Assembly: GCF_009725985.1 (NCBI RefSeq)
Contig: NZ_RCNR01000039.1
Coordinates: forward strand, 1 to 43,943
Direction: 5' to 3'
Source of the DNA: Zobellia amurskyensis
Lineage (GTDB): Bacteria; Bacteroidota; Bacteroidia; Flavobacteriales; Flavobacteriaceae
Length of the DNA: 43,943 bases
Part shown: one piece after another, positions 1 to 8,392 of the stretch
Layout: each line of letters opens with the position of its first letter
How positions within the stretch are numbered: the first letter of the stretch is position 1
The notes under the pieces: generated by a model
The model's database searches: none
What the model saw: only the letters and a program-made list of their open reading frames with translations
Told to the model about the DNA's origin: nothing
Made by a program: the position numbers and the translations under genes

Positions 1-2
1 TT

Positions 3-680
3 TTTGCCCGTGGAAATTGGAGAGGAACCGTAACCGCCTATGACGCTATTTATAAGGACGGGTATTACCGTCAAGCTACGGGAGGAGCTTTGTCTTTATT
101 GTTCCATACCAAAGTAGGGCTAGTGTTAGCAGCAAGTATGGCCAAATATAAGTTGGTAGAGCCATTAAACCAACAACCCAATCCCGGAGAAGATTTTCCG
201 TTTACCCCAAGAATAGAAACCGTACATAATGACGAATGGAGCTCTAATATTTTTGATCGTGCTGCGACTATTTCGTCCGAAGATACCAATGGACAGATTC
301 TAATAAATGCGCAATGCCAATTAAAAAACGAGTACAATCAAGCTGTTGAGGCTACCGCCTCGGACTTTGATTTAACTTATGAATGTTCGGAAAGTTCTTT
401 ACGAATAATTGCTAAAACCGATCAGGAAATTATTTCGAGAACCTCTTTTGTACTACCTATTATTTCTCCTAGCAGAGAGACGGTCACACAACTCAATACG
501 AATGAGCTTACCGTACAAAAACCAGAAGGTTTGGTAAAAATCACTTCAAATGTCCCCCTCACCATAAGGGAAACGTCTAAAGAACGTATCTTTAATATGG
601 TTCCCGGCGCCGAAGCTATTCCTATCATGGCCTATTTTGACAAAAACAAAGTGGTAAAACTAACAATTGAAATCTTCTAA
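3..680 (+). CDS. Heparinase II/III-like secreted protein, C-terminal part (5' truncated by window)
   Basis: The open frame enters from the left edge without a start codon, and about 225 C-terminal residues are visible. The segment GNWRGTVTAYDAIYK followed by ATGGALSLLFH and LVLAASMAKY resembles the beta-sandwich half of heparinase II/III-like polysaccharide lyases of Bacteroidota; this is family recall and no alignment was made. The last 150 residues are rich in beta-strand-like sequence with no recognised motif. It ends 21 bases before a sulfatase in the same orientation, so the two are probably co-transcribed. If correct, it would be a second lyase-like protein in the locus beside the one at 30596-33109. 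The catalytic half lies outside the window, so activity cannot be judged. It could instead be an uncharacterised polysaccharide-binding protein. Confidence 0.6.
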   Translation, partial: FARGNWRGTVTAYDAIYKDGYYRQATGGALSLLFHTKVGLVLAASMAKYKLVEPLNQQPNPGEDFPFTPRIETVHNDEWSSNIFDRAATISSEDTNGQILINAQCQLKNEYNQAVEATASDFDLTYECSESSLRIIAKTDQEIISRTSFVLPIISPSRETVTQLNTNELTVQKPEGLVKITSNVPLTIRETSKERIFNMVPGAEAIPIMAYFDKNKVVKLTIEIF

Positions 681-701
681 AGGCCCTATAAAATTCACCT
701 T

Positions 702-2225
702 ATGAAAAATGGAGTATTTTTCGTTCTTTTCTTAAGTTTATTATGTTTATTCGCATGTAAGGAGAAAGGGGAAACAAAAAAAAACATAAAAACAGAACAT
801 CCTAACGTAGTATTCATTGCTGTAGACGACCTGAATAATATGATCGGAATACTCGATAAGTATTCGGGCTCCAAGACCCCCAACATAGACCGATTGGCCT
901 CTAGAGGGGTGATTTTTTCCGATGCGCATTGCCAAGCCCCCTTGTGCGGCCCTTCAAGAGCTTCATTAATGACAGGTCTACGACCATCAACCACTGGCAT
1001 TTATGGCATGATATCGGATGAAAAAATACGTTCTGAGAACAATCCCGCAACAAAGGATATTATAATGCTTCCCGAATACTTTAAGAAAAATGGCTATCAT
1101 ACCATGGGGATTGGCAAATTGTTCCATACCCATGCCCCAAATGAAGTTTTTGACGAGTCTGGCGGCAGGAAGAAGGGTTTTGGACCTTATCCCGAGAAAC
1201 GATTTGTTTGGGACGGTTTCGGTTCCTCCGACCGTAAGAAATATGGAAGAACAAGTACAGATTGGGGTGCTTTCCCAGAAGCCGACTCATTGATGCCCGA
1301 CCACCAATCCGTAAATTGGGTCAACGAGCGTTTAAAGAAAACCTACGACCGTCCCTTTTTTATGGGAATAGGTTTCTTACGGGTACATGTACCACTTTAT
1401 GTGCCACAAAAGTGGTTTGACCTCCATCCGCTCGACAGTATAAAAACTAGGCCCTATTGGGCAGATGATTTAAACGATGTACCTCCTGTGGCATTACAAA
1501 TAAACGATTTGCCTATGATGCCCTCTACAGATTGGGCCATTAAAAGTGGGGAATGGCCAAAAATCATTCAGGCATATTTGGCTTGTATCAGCTATGTGGA
1601 TTACGAAATAGGAAGACTGTTAGATGCACTTGATGAAAGTGAACACGCCAATAATACCGTTATTGTTCTTTGGTCCGATCATGGCTATCGCTTGGGGGAA
1701 AAAAGCACCTTCGCCAAGCATGCCCTTTGGAATGCGGCTACCAAGACACCCTTATTATTTGCAGCCCCCAATTTACCTAAAGGAAAAGTAATAGATAAAC
1801 CCGCGGAGTTATTATCCATTTACCCTACTCTTTTGGAACTGTGCGGACTACCGGCTTATGAAAGAAACGAAGGAAAAAGTCTTGTCCCCTTAATGAATGA
1901 TAACGATCTAAATCCCCATTTTGCAATCACAACCTTTGGGATGAACAATCATGCCGTCAAGTCCAAGCAATTTAGATATATTCGCTACGAAGATGGAACG
2001 GAAGAATTATATGATCATAAAAATGACCCCAACGAATTCACCAATCTAGCGAACCACCCTGATTACCTAGACATTAAAAGCCGTTTAAAACAACATCTGC
2101 CCACTAGTAATACCATTTGGGACGATAACTCTTCCTATACTTTTCAACCTTATTTTGTTGAACAAAAAGCGAGAACGAACAGTAATGGCGGAAAAAATAT
2201 ACACGTGATTGGAGCAGCTCAATAA
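702..2225 (+). CDS. S1-family sulfatase lipoprotein, iduronate-2-sulfatase-like
   Basis: This is a formylglycine-dependent sulfatase of 507 residues that would remove sulfate esters from polysaccharide fragments. The N-terminus is a lipoprotein signal with lipobox LFAC (Cys19). The metal-binding pair D42-D43 sits in FIAVDDLNN, and the maturation motif CGPSR starts at Cys82, the residue converted to formylglycine. Features typical of the iduronate-2-sulfatase-like group (SulfAtlas S1_7 by recall) are the GYHTMGIGKLFH segment near residue 135 and WSDHGYRLGEKSTFAKH near residue 325. Length is normal for the group. It follows the lyase-like gene by 21 bases. No sulfatase-maturating enzyme is encoded in this window, so maturation must rely on a gene elsewhere. 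Sulfate position and sugar cannot be read from the sequence. Confidence 0.93.
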   Translation: MKNGVFFVLFLSLLCLFACKEKGETKKNIKTEHPNVVFIAVDDLNNMIGILDKYSGSKTPNIDRLASRGVIFSDAHCQAPLCGPSRASLMTGLRPSTTGIYGMISDEKIRSENNPATKDIIMLPEYFKKNGYHTMGIGKLFHTHAPNEVFDESGGRKKGFGPYPEKRFVWDGFGSSDRKKYGRTSTDWGAFPEADSLMPDHQSVNWVNERLKKTYDRPFFMGIGFLRVHVPLYVPQKWFDLHPLDSIKTRPYWADDLNDVPPVALQINDLPMMPSTDWAIKSGEWPKIIQAYLACISYVDYEIGRLLDALDESEHANNTVIVLWSDHGYRLGEKSTFAKHALWNAATKTPLLFAAPNLPKGKVIDKPAELLSIYPTLLELCGLPAYERNEGKSLVPLMNDNDLNPHFAITTFGMNNHAVKSKQFRYIRYEDGTEELYDHKNDPNEFTNLANHPDYLDIKSRLKQHLPTSNTIWDDNSSYTFQPYFVEQKARTNSNGGKNIHVIGAAQ

Positions 2226-3068
2226 ATATTAAGTAAATAAAAAAATTGAAAGTAATTTAATATATAATGAAACTATAGTAAGAATCATAGAAATAACTAG
2301 TTAATAGAATCTTACTATGACACTTTATCAGTTATTAGAAACATATTCATGAATATTTTAGAGCATAGTAAGTAAGCATATTTAAACTTACCAATTGTTC
2401 AAAATAAAGATAACAGCATCCAAAAACAGTTTCGACACTCATACATTAAACAAATAATCTTTCTTAACAACTGTGAATCCTATTTTTTAAAATACTATCG
2501 GCTTCAATTCCTAGTCTAACTATATAAATCCAGAAAGAACATTTCAGGTTTATGATGGATACGTCAGAGATTTTAATTTCACAAACCTGAGGATTTTACT
2601 AATTCATACTCCTATAACATAACCTATTCAAGCACAAAACAGCACCAATTCCAAACACGAATTCGATGATATTTCATGTAATCTTATGAATGTGAAAATT
2701 AACCTGAAACTCATTGTATATATACAGCGCATTGTCCCTCCGATTTTATCCCTTCCCCTACTGCTACACAGTCTACTAGTATCAGGCTCTACATCCTTCA
2801 CTATAAATCAAGTTTGTAAAACAAAGTATTTCCACCCAAAAAATAACATAAGTAGTTCTAAAGTTCGAAATAGGAGTAAAAATGTCCAGAAGTCACAATT
2901 TACAGCATAGTACAGGTAAGTTAACTCATCCCGTTAACATAATATTGTCATGTTGTTAACAAAAGATTAAGAGTCGTATTTCACCTCCAATTCAGCTCTA
3001 ATAAACGAGCCTTCTATTGCTTAAAAAAAACTTAACACCAATCGATTTAAACTCAAAAGGAAAAAGAA
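2226..3068. other. 843-base gene-free region before the first susC
   Basis: This AT-rich stretch has no convincing coding region; the one short open frame (2686-2910) lacks any recognisable protein feature. It holds a 9-base inverted repeat ATAGTAAGA/TCTTACTAT (2275-2283 with 2310-2318) just after the sulfatase, possibly a weak terminator. It also holds an 8-base inverted repeat TCAGGTTT/AAACCTGA (2544-2551 with 2583-2590) of unknown meaning. The shared regulatory block lies at 2873-2923. A decayed gene or a small RNA cannot be excluded. Confidence 0.5.
2873..2923 (+). promoter_or_regulatory. Conserved upstream block of susC pair 1, containing the CAGCATAGTACAGG element
   Basis: This 51-base stretch aligns without gaps to 8187-8237 before the second susC. 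Both begin GGRGTAAAAA, and both carry the core CAGCATRGTACAGG (here 2903-2916) 30 bases in. The core ends 152 bases before the susC start, almost the same distance as at the second pair (162). It is probably an operator bound by the AraC-type output domain of the hybrid regulator at 34336-38421. The similarity is seen directly; the binding partner is inferred. Confidence 0.5.
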
Positions 3069-6000
3069 ATGAAAGAACCTAATTTAAAGAAAATGAAATG
3101 GTTGTTGACACTGTTTCTATTGAACATTGCTAGCTTTTACGCTACTGCACAACAAACCACTGTAACCGGAACGGTAACCGATGTACAAGGCGTACCTATT
3201 CCCGGAGTAAATATTGTGCAAAAAGGGACAACAAACGGTGTTGTATCCGATTTTGATGGTAACTATACCATTAACCTTAATGATGGGTCCGATATTTTAA
3301 TATTCACCTACATAGGATACCGGAGCACGGAAGAAGAAGTTGGTAGCAAAACTATAGTAAACGTGACCTTGAGCGAAGATACCCAAGCCTTGGACGAAGT
3401 TGTGGTTATTGGATATGGTACACAGCGAAAATCGGATTTGACAGGTTCCGTTGCATCCGTAAGTTCCGAGGACATTACCCAAGTACCATCTTCACGTGTA
3501 GATCAAGTACTTCAAGGTAGAGCCGCCGGTGTACAAGTTACCCAAACTAGTGGTGCGCCAGGGGCAGGTACTGTAATCAGGGTTCGTGGAGGAAATTCAA
3601 TCACAGGAAGTAACGAGCCTCTTTGGGTAATAGATGGTATTGTAGTAGGAACCAATTTTAACCTCAACAATATTAATGCAAATGACATTAAATCCATAGA
3701 AATTCTAAAAGATGCATCTTCTATTGCCATTTATGGCTCAAGAGGAGCAAATGGTGTGGTCTTGGTAACTACTAAAAATGGTGCTGGAGCCGGATCTGGA
3801 AAACCGCAGGTTAGTGTAGGCTTATATACCAGTATGCAAATGGTACCCGAACAACCTGATATGCTTACCCAAGCAGAACAAATAGCGTTTACAAATGAAA
3901 GTGCCCGGTTTAGATCGGCCGCAGAGCCATTTCCTAACGCCCCATCTACCTATCCGGATAATGACTGGTACGATTTGTTAATGGACCCATCTCCTATCTA
4001 CAATGCGGATATTTCTATTGCCGGATCATCTGAAAATGGGAACGTAAACTATTACAACTCACTAAATTTTTTCGATCAAGATGGTATTATAAAGAGTTCT
4101 GGAATACAGAAATATATTTTCCGCTCAAATTTAGACATTAAGCTAAATGATAAACTAAAAACAGGATTTCGTATTAACTATTCTAGAATAAGTCAAGATA
4201 ACGGAGTGGTAAGTTTTGGAAACGCCTTTGCCATATTACCCACTCAACCTATTTATAATGATGACGGAACTTTTAACGGTTTTGATGAAGTTATTGGTAC
4301 TCCTTTCTCCAACCCAATAGCAAATATTGCTTTGAATACGAATGAAACCTTTACCAATAATCTATTGGCCACGGCCTATTTGGAATACAAACCGTGGGAA
4401 AATTGGATGATCAGATCTACATTTAGTCCAGAATTCAATAACACCAAGCAAAATAGGTTTATATCTAGCCAAAGTCCGGATTTACTTATAGTAGATGATT
4501 TGGGTAGAGCAAGTGTACGCACCGTAGCTAGTAACGGTTGGAACAATGAAAACACAATTCAATATCAATCAGACTTTAGTGAAAACCACAACTTAACCTT
4601 ACTTGGTGGCGCTTCGTTTCAAAAAGTATCGACCGAAGTTACCGAAGCAGAAGCATTTGGTATTACTAGCGATGCCGTTGGATTCAACAATTTAGGTTTC
4701 TCCGATCCTACGAGATCTGTAATTAACAGTGACTATACTGGATTTCAGATTGCATCATTTTTTGGAAGAATCAACTATTCTTATAAGGATAAATACCTTT
4801 TCACCTTAGTGGGAAGAACAGATGGTAGCTCTGTATTTGCTTCAGGAAACAAGTATGAATTTTACCCTTCTGTGGCAGGAGCCTGGAAAATAAGCGAAGA
4901 AGGCTTCATGCAAAACCAAAGCTTTTTTAAGGATTTAAAGCTGAGAACAAGTTATGGCAAGTCTGGTAATCAAGCTATTGGTCCATATAGAACACTAGGG
5001 TTATTGACCGAAGCGAATACGACCCTGAACGGTTCCGAAATTCCTGGATTGACCCTAGGAAGACCTTCTAACCCCAGTTTAAAATGGGAAACTACCACTT
5101 CTTTTGATATTGCCTTGGAAGCGTCAATGTTCGGGGGTGCTCTATTTACGGAGTTTAACTATTATCAGAAAGAAACAAACGACTTACTGTTAGACGTTAC
5201 CATTCCTAGACAGACCGGTTTTACCAGCCAATTGCAAAATGTTGGATCATTGGAAAATAAAGGATGGGAACTTCTTGTAAACTCCAAAAATATACAAAAT
5301 GATAACTTCAGCTGGAACTCTACCTTAACGTTGTCATCCAACAAAAACAAAATATTGGATCTTGGAGGCGTTGATTTTATAGATGTTACAGTCGATGAAA
5401 TTTTGGGGTCGGGAAATACCCGCCTTATAGTAGGTCAACCGGTTCCTGTCTTTACGGGAGTAAGGTATTTGGGAACCTGGAAAAGTCAGGAAGAAATTGA
5501 TGCTTCGGGCTTAACTTCTCCCCAAGTGGTTGGTGGATCCAGATTTGAAGATTTAAATGGAGATGGTATAATTTCAACCGAAGATAATGTTGTCTTGGGA
5601 GACCCTACCCCAGACCTGATTTTTGGACTACAAAATACATTTACCTATAAGAACTTGGACTTTTCCTTTCATTTTCAAGGAACTAAAGGCAATGAAGTAT
5701 TCAACCTAAGAACACGTAACCACTACTTTAACCGTGGAGAAACCACAAAATTTGGAGACTTACGTAATCGTTGGACAGAAAGCAATACTACCTCAGATAT
5801 TCCAAGAGCTGGTGCGGACTCTGTAACCAATACCCCTAGTAACTCGGAATATGTAGAAGACGGATCGCATGTACGACTTAAAACGGCAAGATTGGCATAT
5901 AATTTTCCAATGGACAAAATGGGATGGGGAGACACAGTCAAAAACATGAGTCTTTATGTTTCCGGAAGTAACCTATTACTGTTTTCCGATTTTAGATTAA

Positions 6001-6119
6001 TAGACCCTGAGACCAGTAGTTTTGGGAGAAACGGTCTGGGTAATATAGCCCAAGGATACTCTAATGGAGAATATCCTAATCCGCGAGTTGTAACACTTGG
6101 TCTAAACGTAACTTTTTAA
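3069..6119 (+). CDS. SusC/RagA-family TonB-dependent outer-membrane transporter, pair 1
   Basis: This 1016-residue outer-membrane channel imports oligosaccharides with energy from TonB. It has a signal peptide ending near ATAQQ. A carboxypeptidase-D-like regulatory domain spans about residues 30-105 (VTGTVTDVQGVPIPGVNI, FDGNYTI). The TonB-box region is ALDEVVVIGYGTQRKSDLTGSV. The plug domain covers about 120-240 (VLQGRAAGVQV, RVRGGNSI, PLWVIDGI, IAIYGSRGANGVVLV), followed by a long beta-barrel ending in an aromatic residue (VTF). Length is typical of SusC. A later Met9 just before the hydrophobic segment is an alternative start. The susD partner follows after 11 bases, forming the classic transporter and lid pair. 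The upstream shared regulatory block suggests substrate induction. Confidence 0.96.
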   Translation: MKEPNLKKMKWLLTLFLLNIASFYATAQQTTVTGTVTDVQGVPIPGVNIVQKGTTNGVVSDFDGNYTINLNDGSDILIFTYIGYRSTEEEVGSKTIVNVTLSEDTQALDEVVVIGYGTQRKSDLTGSVASVSSEDITQVPSSRVDQVLQGRAAGVQVTQTSGAPGAGTVIRVRGGNSITGSNEPLWVIDGIVVGTNFNLNNINANDIKSIEILKDASSIAIYGSRGANGVVLVTTKNGAGAGSGKPQVSVGLYTSMQMVPEQPDMLTQAEQIAFTNESARFRSAAEPFPNAPSTYPDNDWYDLLMDPSPIYNADISIAGSSENGNVNYYNSLNFFDQDGIIKSSGIQKYIFRSNLDIKLNDKLKTGFRINYSRISQDNGVVSFGNAFAILPTQPIYNDDGTFNGFDEVIGTPFSNPIANIALNTNETFTNNLLATAYLEYKPWENWMIRSTFSPEFNNTKQNRFISSQSPDLLIVDDLGRASVRTVASNGWNNENTIQYQSDFSENHNLTLLGGASFQKVSTEVTEAEAFGITSDAVGFNNLGFSDPTRSVINSDYTGFQIASFFGRINYSYKDKYLFTLVGRTDGSSVFASGNKYEFYPSVAGAWKISEEGFMQNQSFFKDLKLRTSYGKSGNQAIGPYRTLGLLTEANTTLNGSEIPGLTLGRPSNPSLKWETTTSFDIALEASMFGGALFTEFNYYQKETNDLLLDVTIPRQTGFTSQLQNVGSLENKGWELLVNSKNIQNDNFSWNSTLTLSSNKNKILDLGGVDFIDVTVDEILGSGNTRLIVGQPVPVFTGVRYLGTWKSQEEIDASGLTSPQVVGGSRFEDLNGDGIISTEDNVVLGDPTPDLIFGLQNTFTYKNLDFSFHFQGTKGNEVFNLRTRNHYFNRGETTKFGDLRNRWTESNTTSDIPRAGADSVTNTPSNSEYVEDGSHVRLKTARLAYNFPMDKMGWGDTVKNMSLYVSGSNLLLFSDFRLIDPETSSFGRNGLGNIAQGYSNGEYPNPRVVTLGLNVTF

Positions 6120-6130
6120 CAATAACACAG

Positions 6131-7714
6131 ATGAAAGCAAAAACTATAATTTTATATGTCTTAGTAATCTTCTCAGGGTTTAGCTGTGAGAAGTTTTTAG
6201 AAGAGGAGCCAAGAGCCCTTATTGCCCCCGAAACATTCTTTGCTTCGGAAAACGACGCAAGACAGGCCGTGAACGGTATATACGCAATTCTAAAGAATAA
6301 TTCTATCTACGGGCAAGTAGGTCTAGATCATTTTTATGACAATGGTGCAGATATAATTGAGCCTAACCGTTCCGCTGATTTTGTAGAGCCTATTGGCAAT
6401 TACTCCATGAATGAGGCATTGGCAGATGTTTCCGTTCAAAAAATGAGTGTTTCGGATACTTGGAAAGATTTGTACAGAGTTATTTTCAATACAAATATCA
6501 TAATTGAACGCGTAACGGGTAACGAAGCAATATCCCAAGAAGCACAGACCAATATAATTGCCGAAACTACATTAATACGTGCTTTATGTTATTGGCATAT
6601 TACCAATCTTTGGGGAGACGCACCATATTATACCGAAGCATTACCGTTGGACGAGGTTAGAGTTTTAGGAAGAACAGATGAGGCTACGATTATTAGTGGA
6701 GTCATGGCTGATTTAGAGTTTGCACAAGCAAACTTACCCAGTTCCTATAGCGGTGACGATAGCGGGAGAGCCTCTAAGTGGGTAGCAGCCATTATAGCTG
6801 CAAAAATCTACATGAAACAAAAAGACTGGAGACCTGCGTTGGATAAGTGTTTAGAGATCATTAACCAGTCCGGCCATTCATTATCGCCTACTTATGAAGA
6901 AGTTTTTGACCCTTCAAATGAGTACAATGCAGAGATTATTTGGTCCTTGGATTTTGCCAAAGATATTAGAGGCCAATTTGAAGAAGGTACGGTAAGGGCC
7001 GATGGTAGTTTACCTAGTGTTTTTGGTAACGGAAACTGGAGGCCAAGTATGTTTAGTCCACGTCTTAGAGACGAACCAAAGAACTCTAGTGAACGTGCTG
7101 CATTGGCGAGTGCTCTTTCTGCCAATGGCGAAGCTTTTAACGGAACTGGTTTACAAGTTGCATCAAAAGATTTTGCCGAAAAATTTCCTCTTAACGATTT
7201 AAGACGGCCTTTAAATGTGATGGACAATTATTTAGGGTTTGAACTTAACTTCCCTTACATGCCAAAAATCTGGAATTTAAACACATCCGATTCTCCTAGG
7301 TTTAATCACAAAGACAATAGGTTAATATTTAGGTTGGCCGATGTCTACCTTATGGCGGCCGAATGTGAAAATGAACTAAACGGCCCAGCAAATGCATATC
7401 AATACATTCATGCAGTTAGAGAGCGGGCTTATGCTACACAAGCTGAATGGGAGCTTGTAGGACTTAGCCAACAAGAATTCAGGGAAGCCATTTATGATGA
7501 GCGTAAGTGGGAGTTAGCGGGTGAGGCCCATAGACGGTACGATTTGATAAGATGGGGAATTTTAATGGATGTAGTCCAAAATTTGGAATACCGTTTCTGG
7601 CAACCTAATCTGAATATTAAACCTTACCATGTATTATTACCTATTCCATTACAAGAATTACAAATAAATCCTGCGTTATTGGAGTCAGATCCAACCAACA
7701 ATGGGTACCGATAA
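6131..7714 (+). CDS. SusD/RagB-family surface glycan-binding lipoprotein, pair 1
   Basis: This 527-residue lipoprotein sits at the cell surface, binds the glycan and acts as the lid of the neighbouring SusC channel. It has a lipoprotein signal (GFSC, Cys19). The typical SusD opening CEKFLEEEPRALIAPETFF is followed by the TPR-like helical region (ARQAVNGIYAIL; TTLIRALCYWHITNLWGDAPYY near 155). The conserved C-terminal segments are LADVYLMAAECENELN, IYDERKWELAGEAHRRYDLIRWG and LLPIPLQELQINP. It starts 11 bases after susC and is followed by a terminator hairpin, so this operon appears to contain only the pair. Identity as a SusD is secure; the ligand is unknown. Confidence 0.96.
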   Translation: MKAKTIILYVLVIFSGFSCEKFLEEEPRALIAPETFFASENDARQAVNGIYAILKNNSIYGQVGLDHFYDNGADIIEPNRSADFVEPIGNYSMNEALADVSVQKMSVSDTWKDLYRVIFNTNIIIERVTGNEAISQEAQTNIIAETTLIRALCYWHITNLWGDAPYYTEALPLDEVRVLGRTDEATIISGVMADLEFAQANLPSSYSGDDSGRASKWVAAIIAAKIYMKQKDWRPALDKCLEIINQSGHSLSPTYEEVFDPSNEYNAEIIWSLDFAKDIRGQFEEGTVRADGSLPSVFGNGNWRPSMFSPRLRDEPKNSSERAALASALSANGEAFNGTGLQVASKDFAEKFPLNDLRRPLNVMDNYLGFELNFPYMPKIWNLNTSDSPRFNHKDNRLIFRLADVYLMAAECENELNGPANAYQYIHAVRERAYATQAEWELVGLSQQEFREAIYDERKWELAGEAHRRYDLIRWGILMDVVQNLEYRFWQPNLNIKPYHVLLPIPLQELQINPALLESDPTNNGYR

Positions 7715-7775
7715 AACATGAGCACTGTTTTACATTGTTGACAATTTTTTTTTGAGTTGTTTTGAGTTAGTTGGT

Positions 7776-7810
7776 AAAGAGGGGCAAATTCATTTTGTCC
7801 CTCTTTTTTA
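7776..7810 (+). terminator. Rho-independent terminator after susCD pair 1
   Basis: The arms AAAGAGGGGCAAA and TTTTGTCCCTCTTT pair with a single G-T wobble around a short loop and are followed by a run of T residues. It lies about 60 bases after the susD stop codon. Confidence 0.75.
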
Positions 7811-8186
7811 TGCGCCTTTTTTACTGTATTTACACACTTTAAAACTCGAAAAGAGCATTTTATATCTATTGGCAAGCGGAAATATAATCCGCAACATTTT
7901 GAGATTAATGTGTAGAAGAAATGCAACGGCTCCATACCCATTCCAAAAAGGAACTGCACAACTCTATTCATACGCTTTAGAGAACATTTTCATCAATCTT
8001 GGGATACCCAGCAATCAAACGTTATCACTCAGACCACAATCGGGAAAAGCACCAATTCCTCCTACAATACACTTAGCCTAAATTTGTATTAGACTATATC
8101 CACCCCCAAATCAATAACTTAAATTTTACCTTAAACATAAATATTATTTTATCGCTGTTATAGATGGTACACAATAATACTTCAAA
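7811..8186. other. Gene-free spacer between the two susCD operons
   Basis: No convincing coding sequence is visible on either strand; the longer open frames here lack start signals and recognisable protein features. A short hairpin GCGGA/TCCGC occurs near 7875-7891. The stretch leads into the regulatory block of the second susC and probably carries its promoter and 5' leader only. Confidence 0.45.
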
Positions 8187-8237
8187 GGGGTAAAAACGTA
8201 CAAAACTACTGAATTTCAGCATGGTACAGGCAAGTAC
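8187..8237 (+). promoter_or_regulatory. Conserved upstream block of susC pair 2, containing the CAGCATGGTACAGG element
   Basis: This block is the counterpart of 2873-2923, alignable over 51 bases without gaps, with core CAGCATGGTACAGG at 8217-8230, 162 bases before the susC start. A second GTACA lies 26 bases upstream of the one in the core, which would fit a direct-repeat operator for an AraC-type regulator. Another GGTACA occurs at 8166-8171. The role is inferred from conservation and position. Confidence 0.5.
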
Positions 8238-8392
8238 TTTTAATCCAAATAAGTATCATTGGTCAAGCGAATTTAATGGGAAAGGGGATATAGTTCTCTC
8301 TTAATAGGCGCCTAAGACCTGGTAGTAAAACTAAGACTGCTTCCTCCCCTGTTCGATTCAAACAAATACTCAACAAAACTAAATTTAACGAG

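Noticed and set aside
2686-2910. Open frame of 74 codons in the gap before susC 1
   Set aside because: No recognisable domain, its composition looks non-coding, and its 3' end runs into the conserved regulatory block.
7624-8081. Overlapping open frames on both strands after susD 1
   Set aside because: They cross the terminator or the susD coding end, have no start signal and no recognisable protein features.
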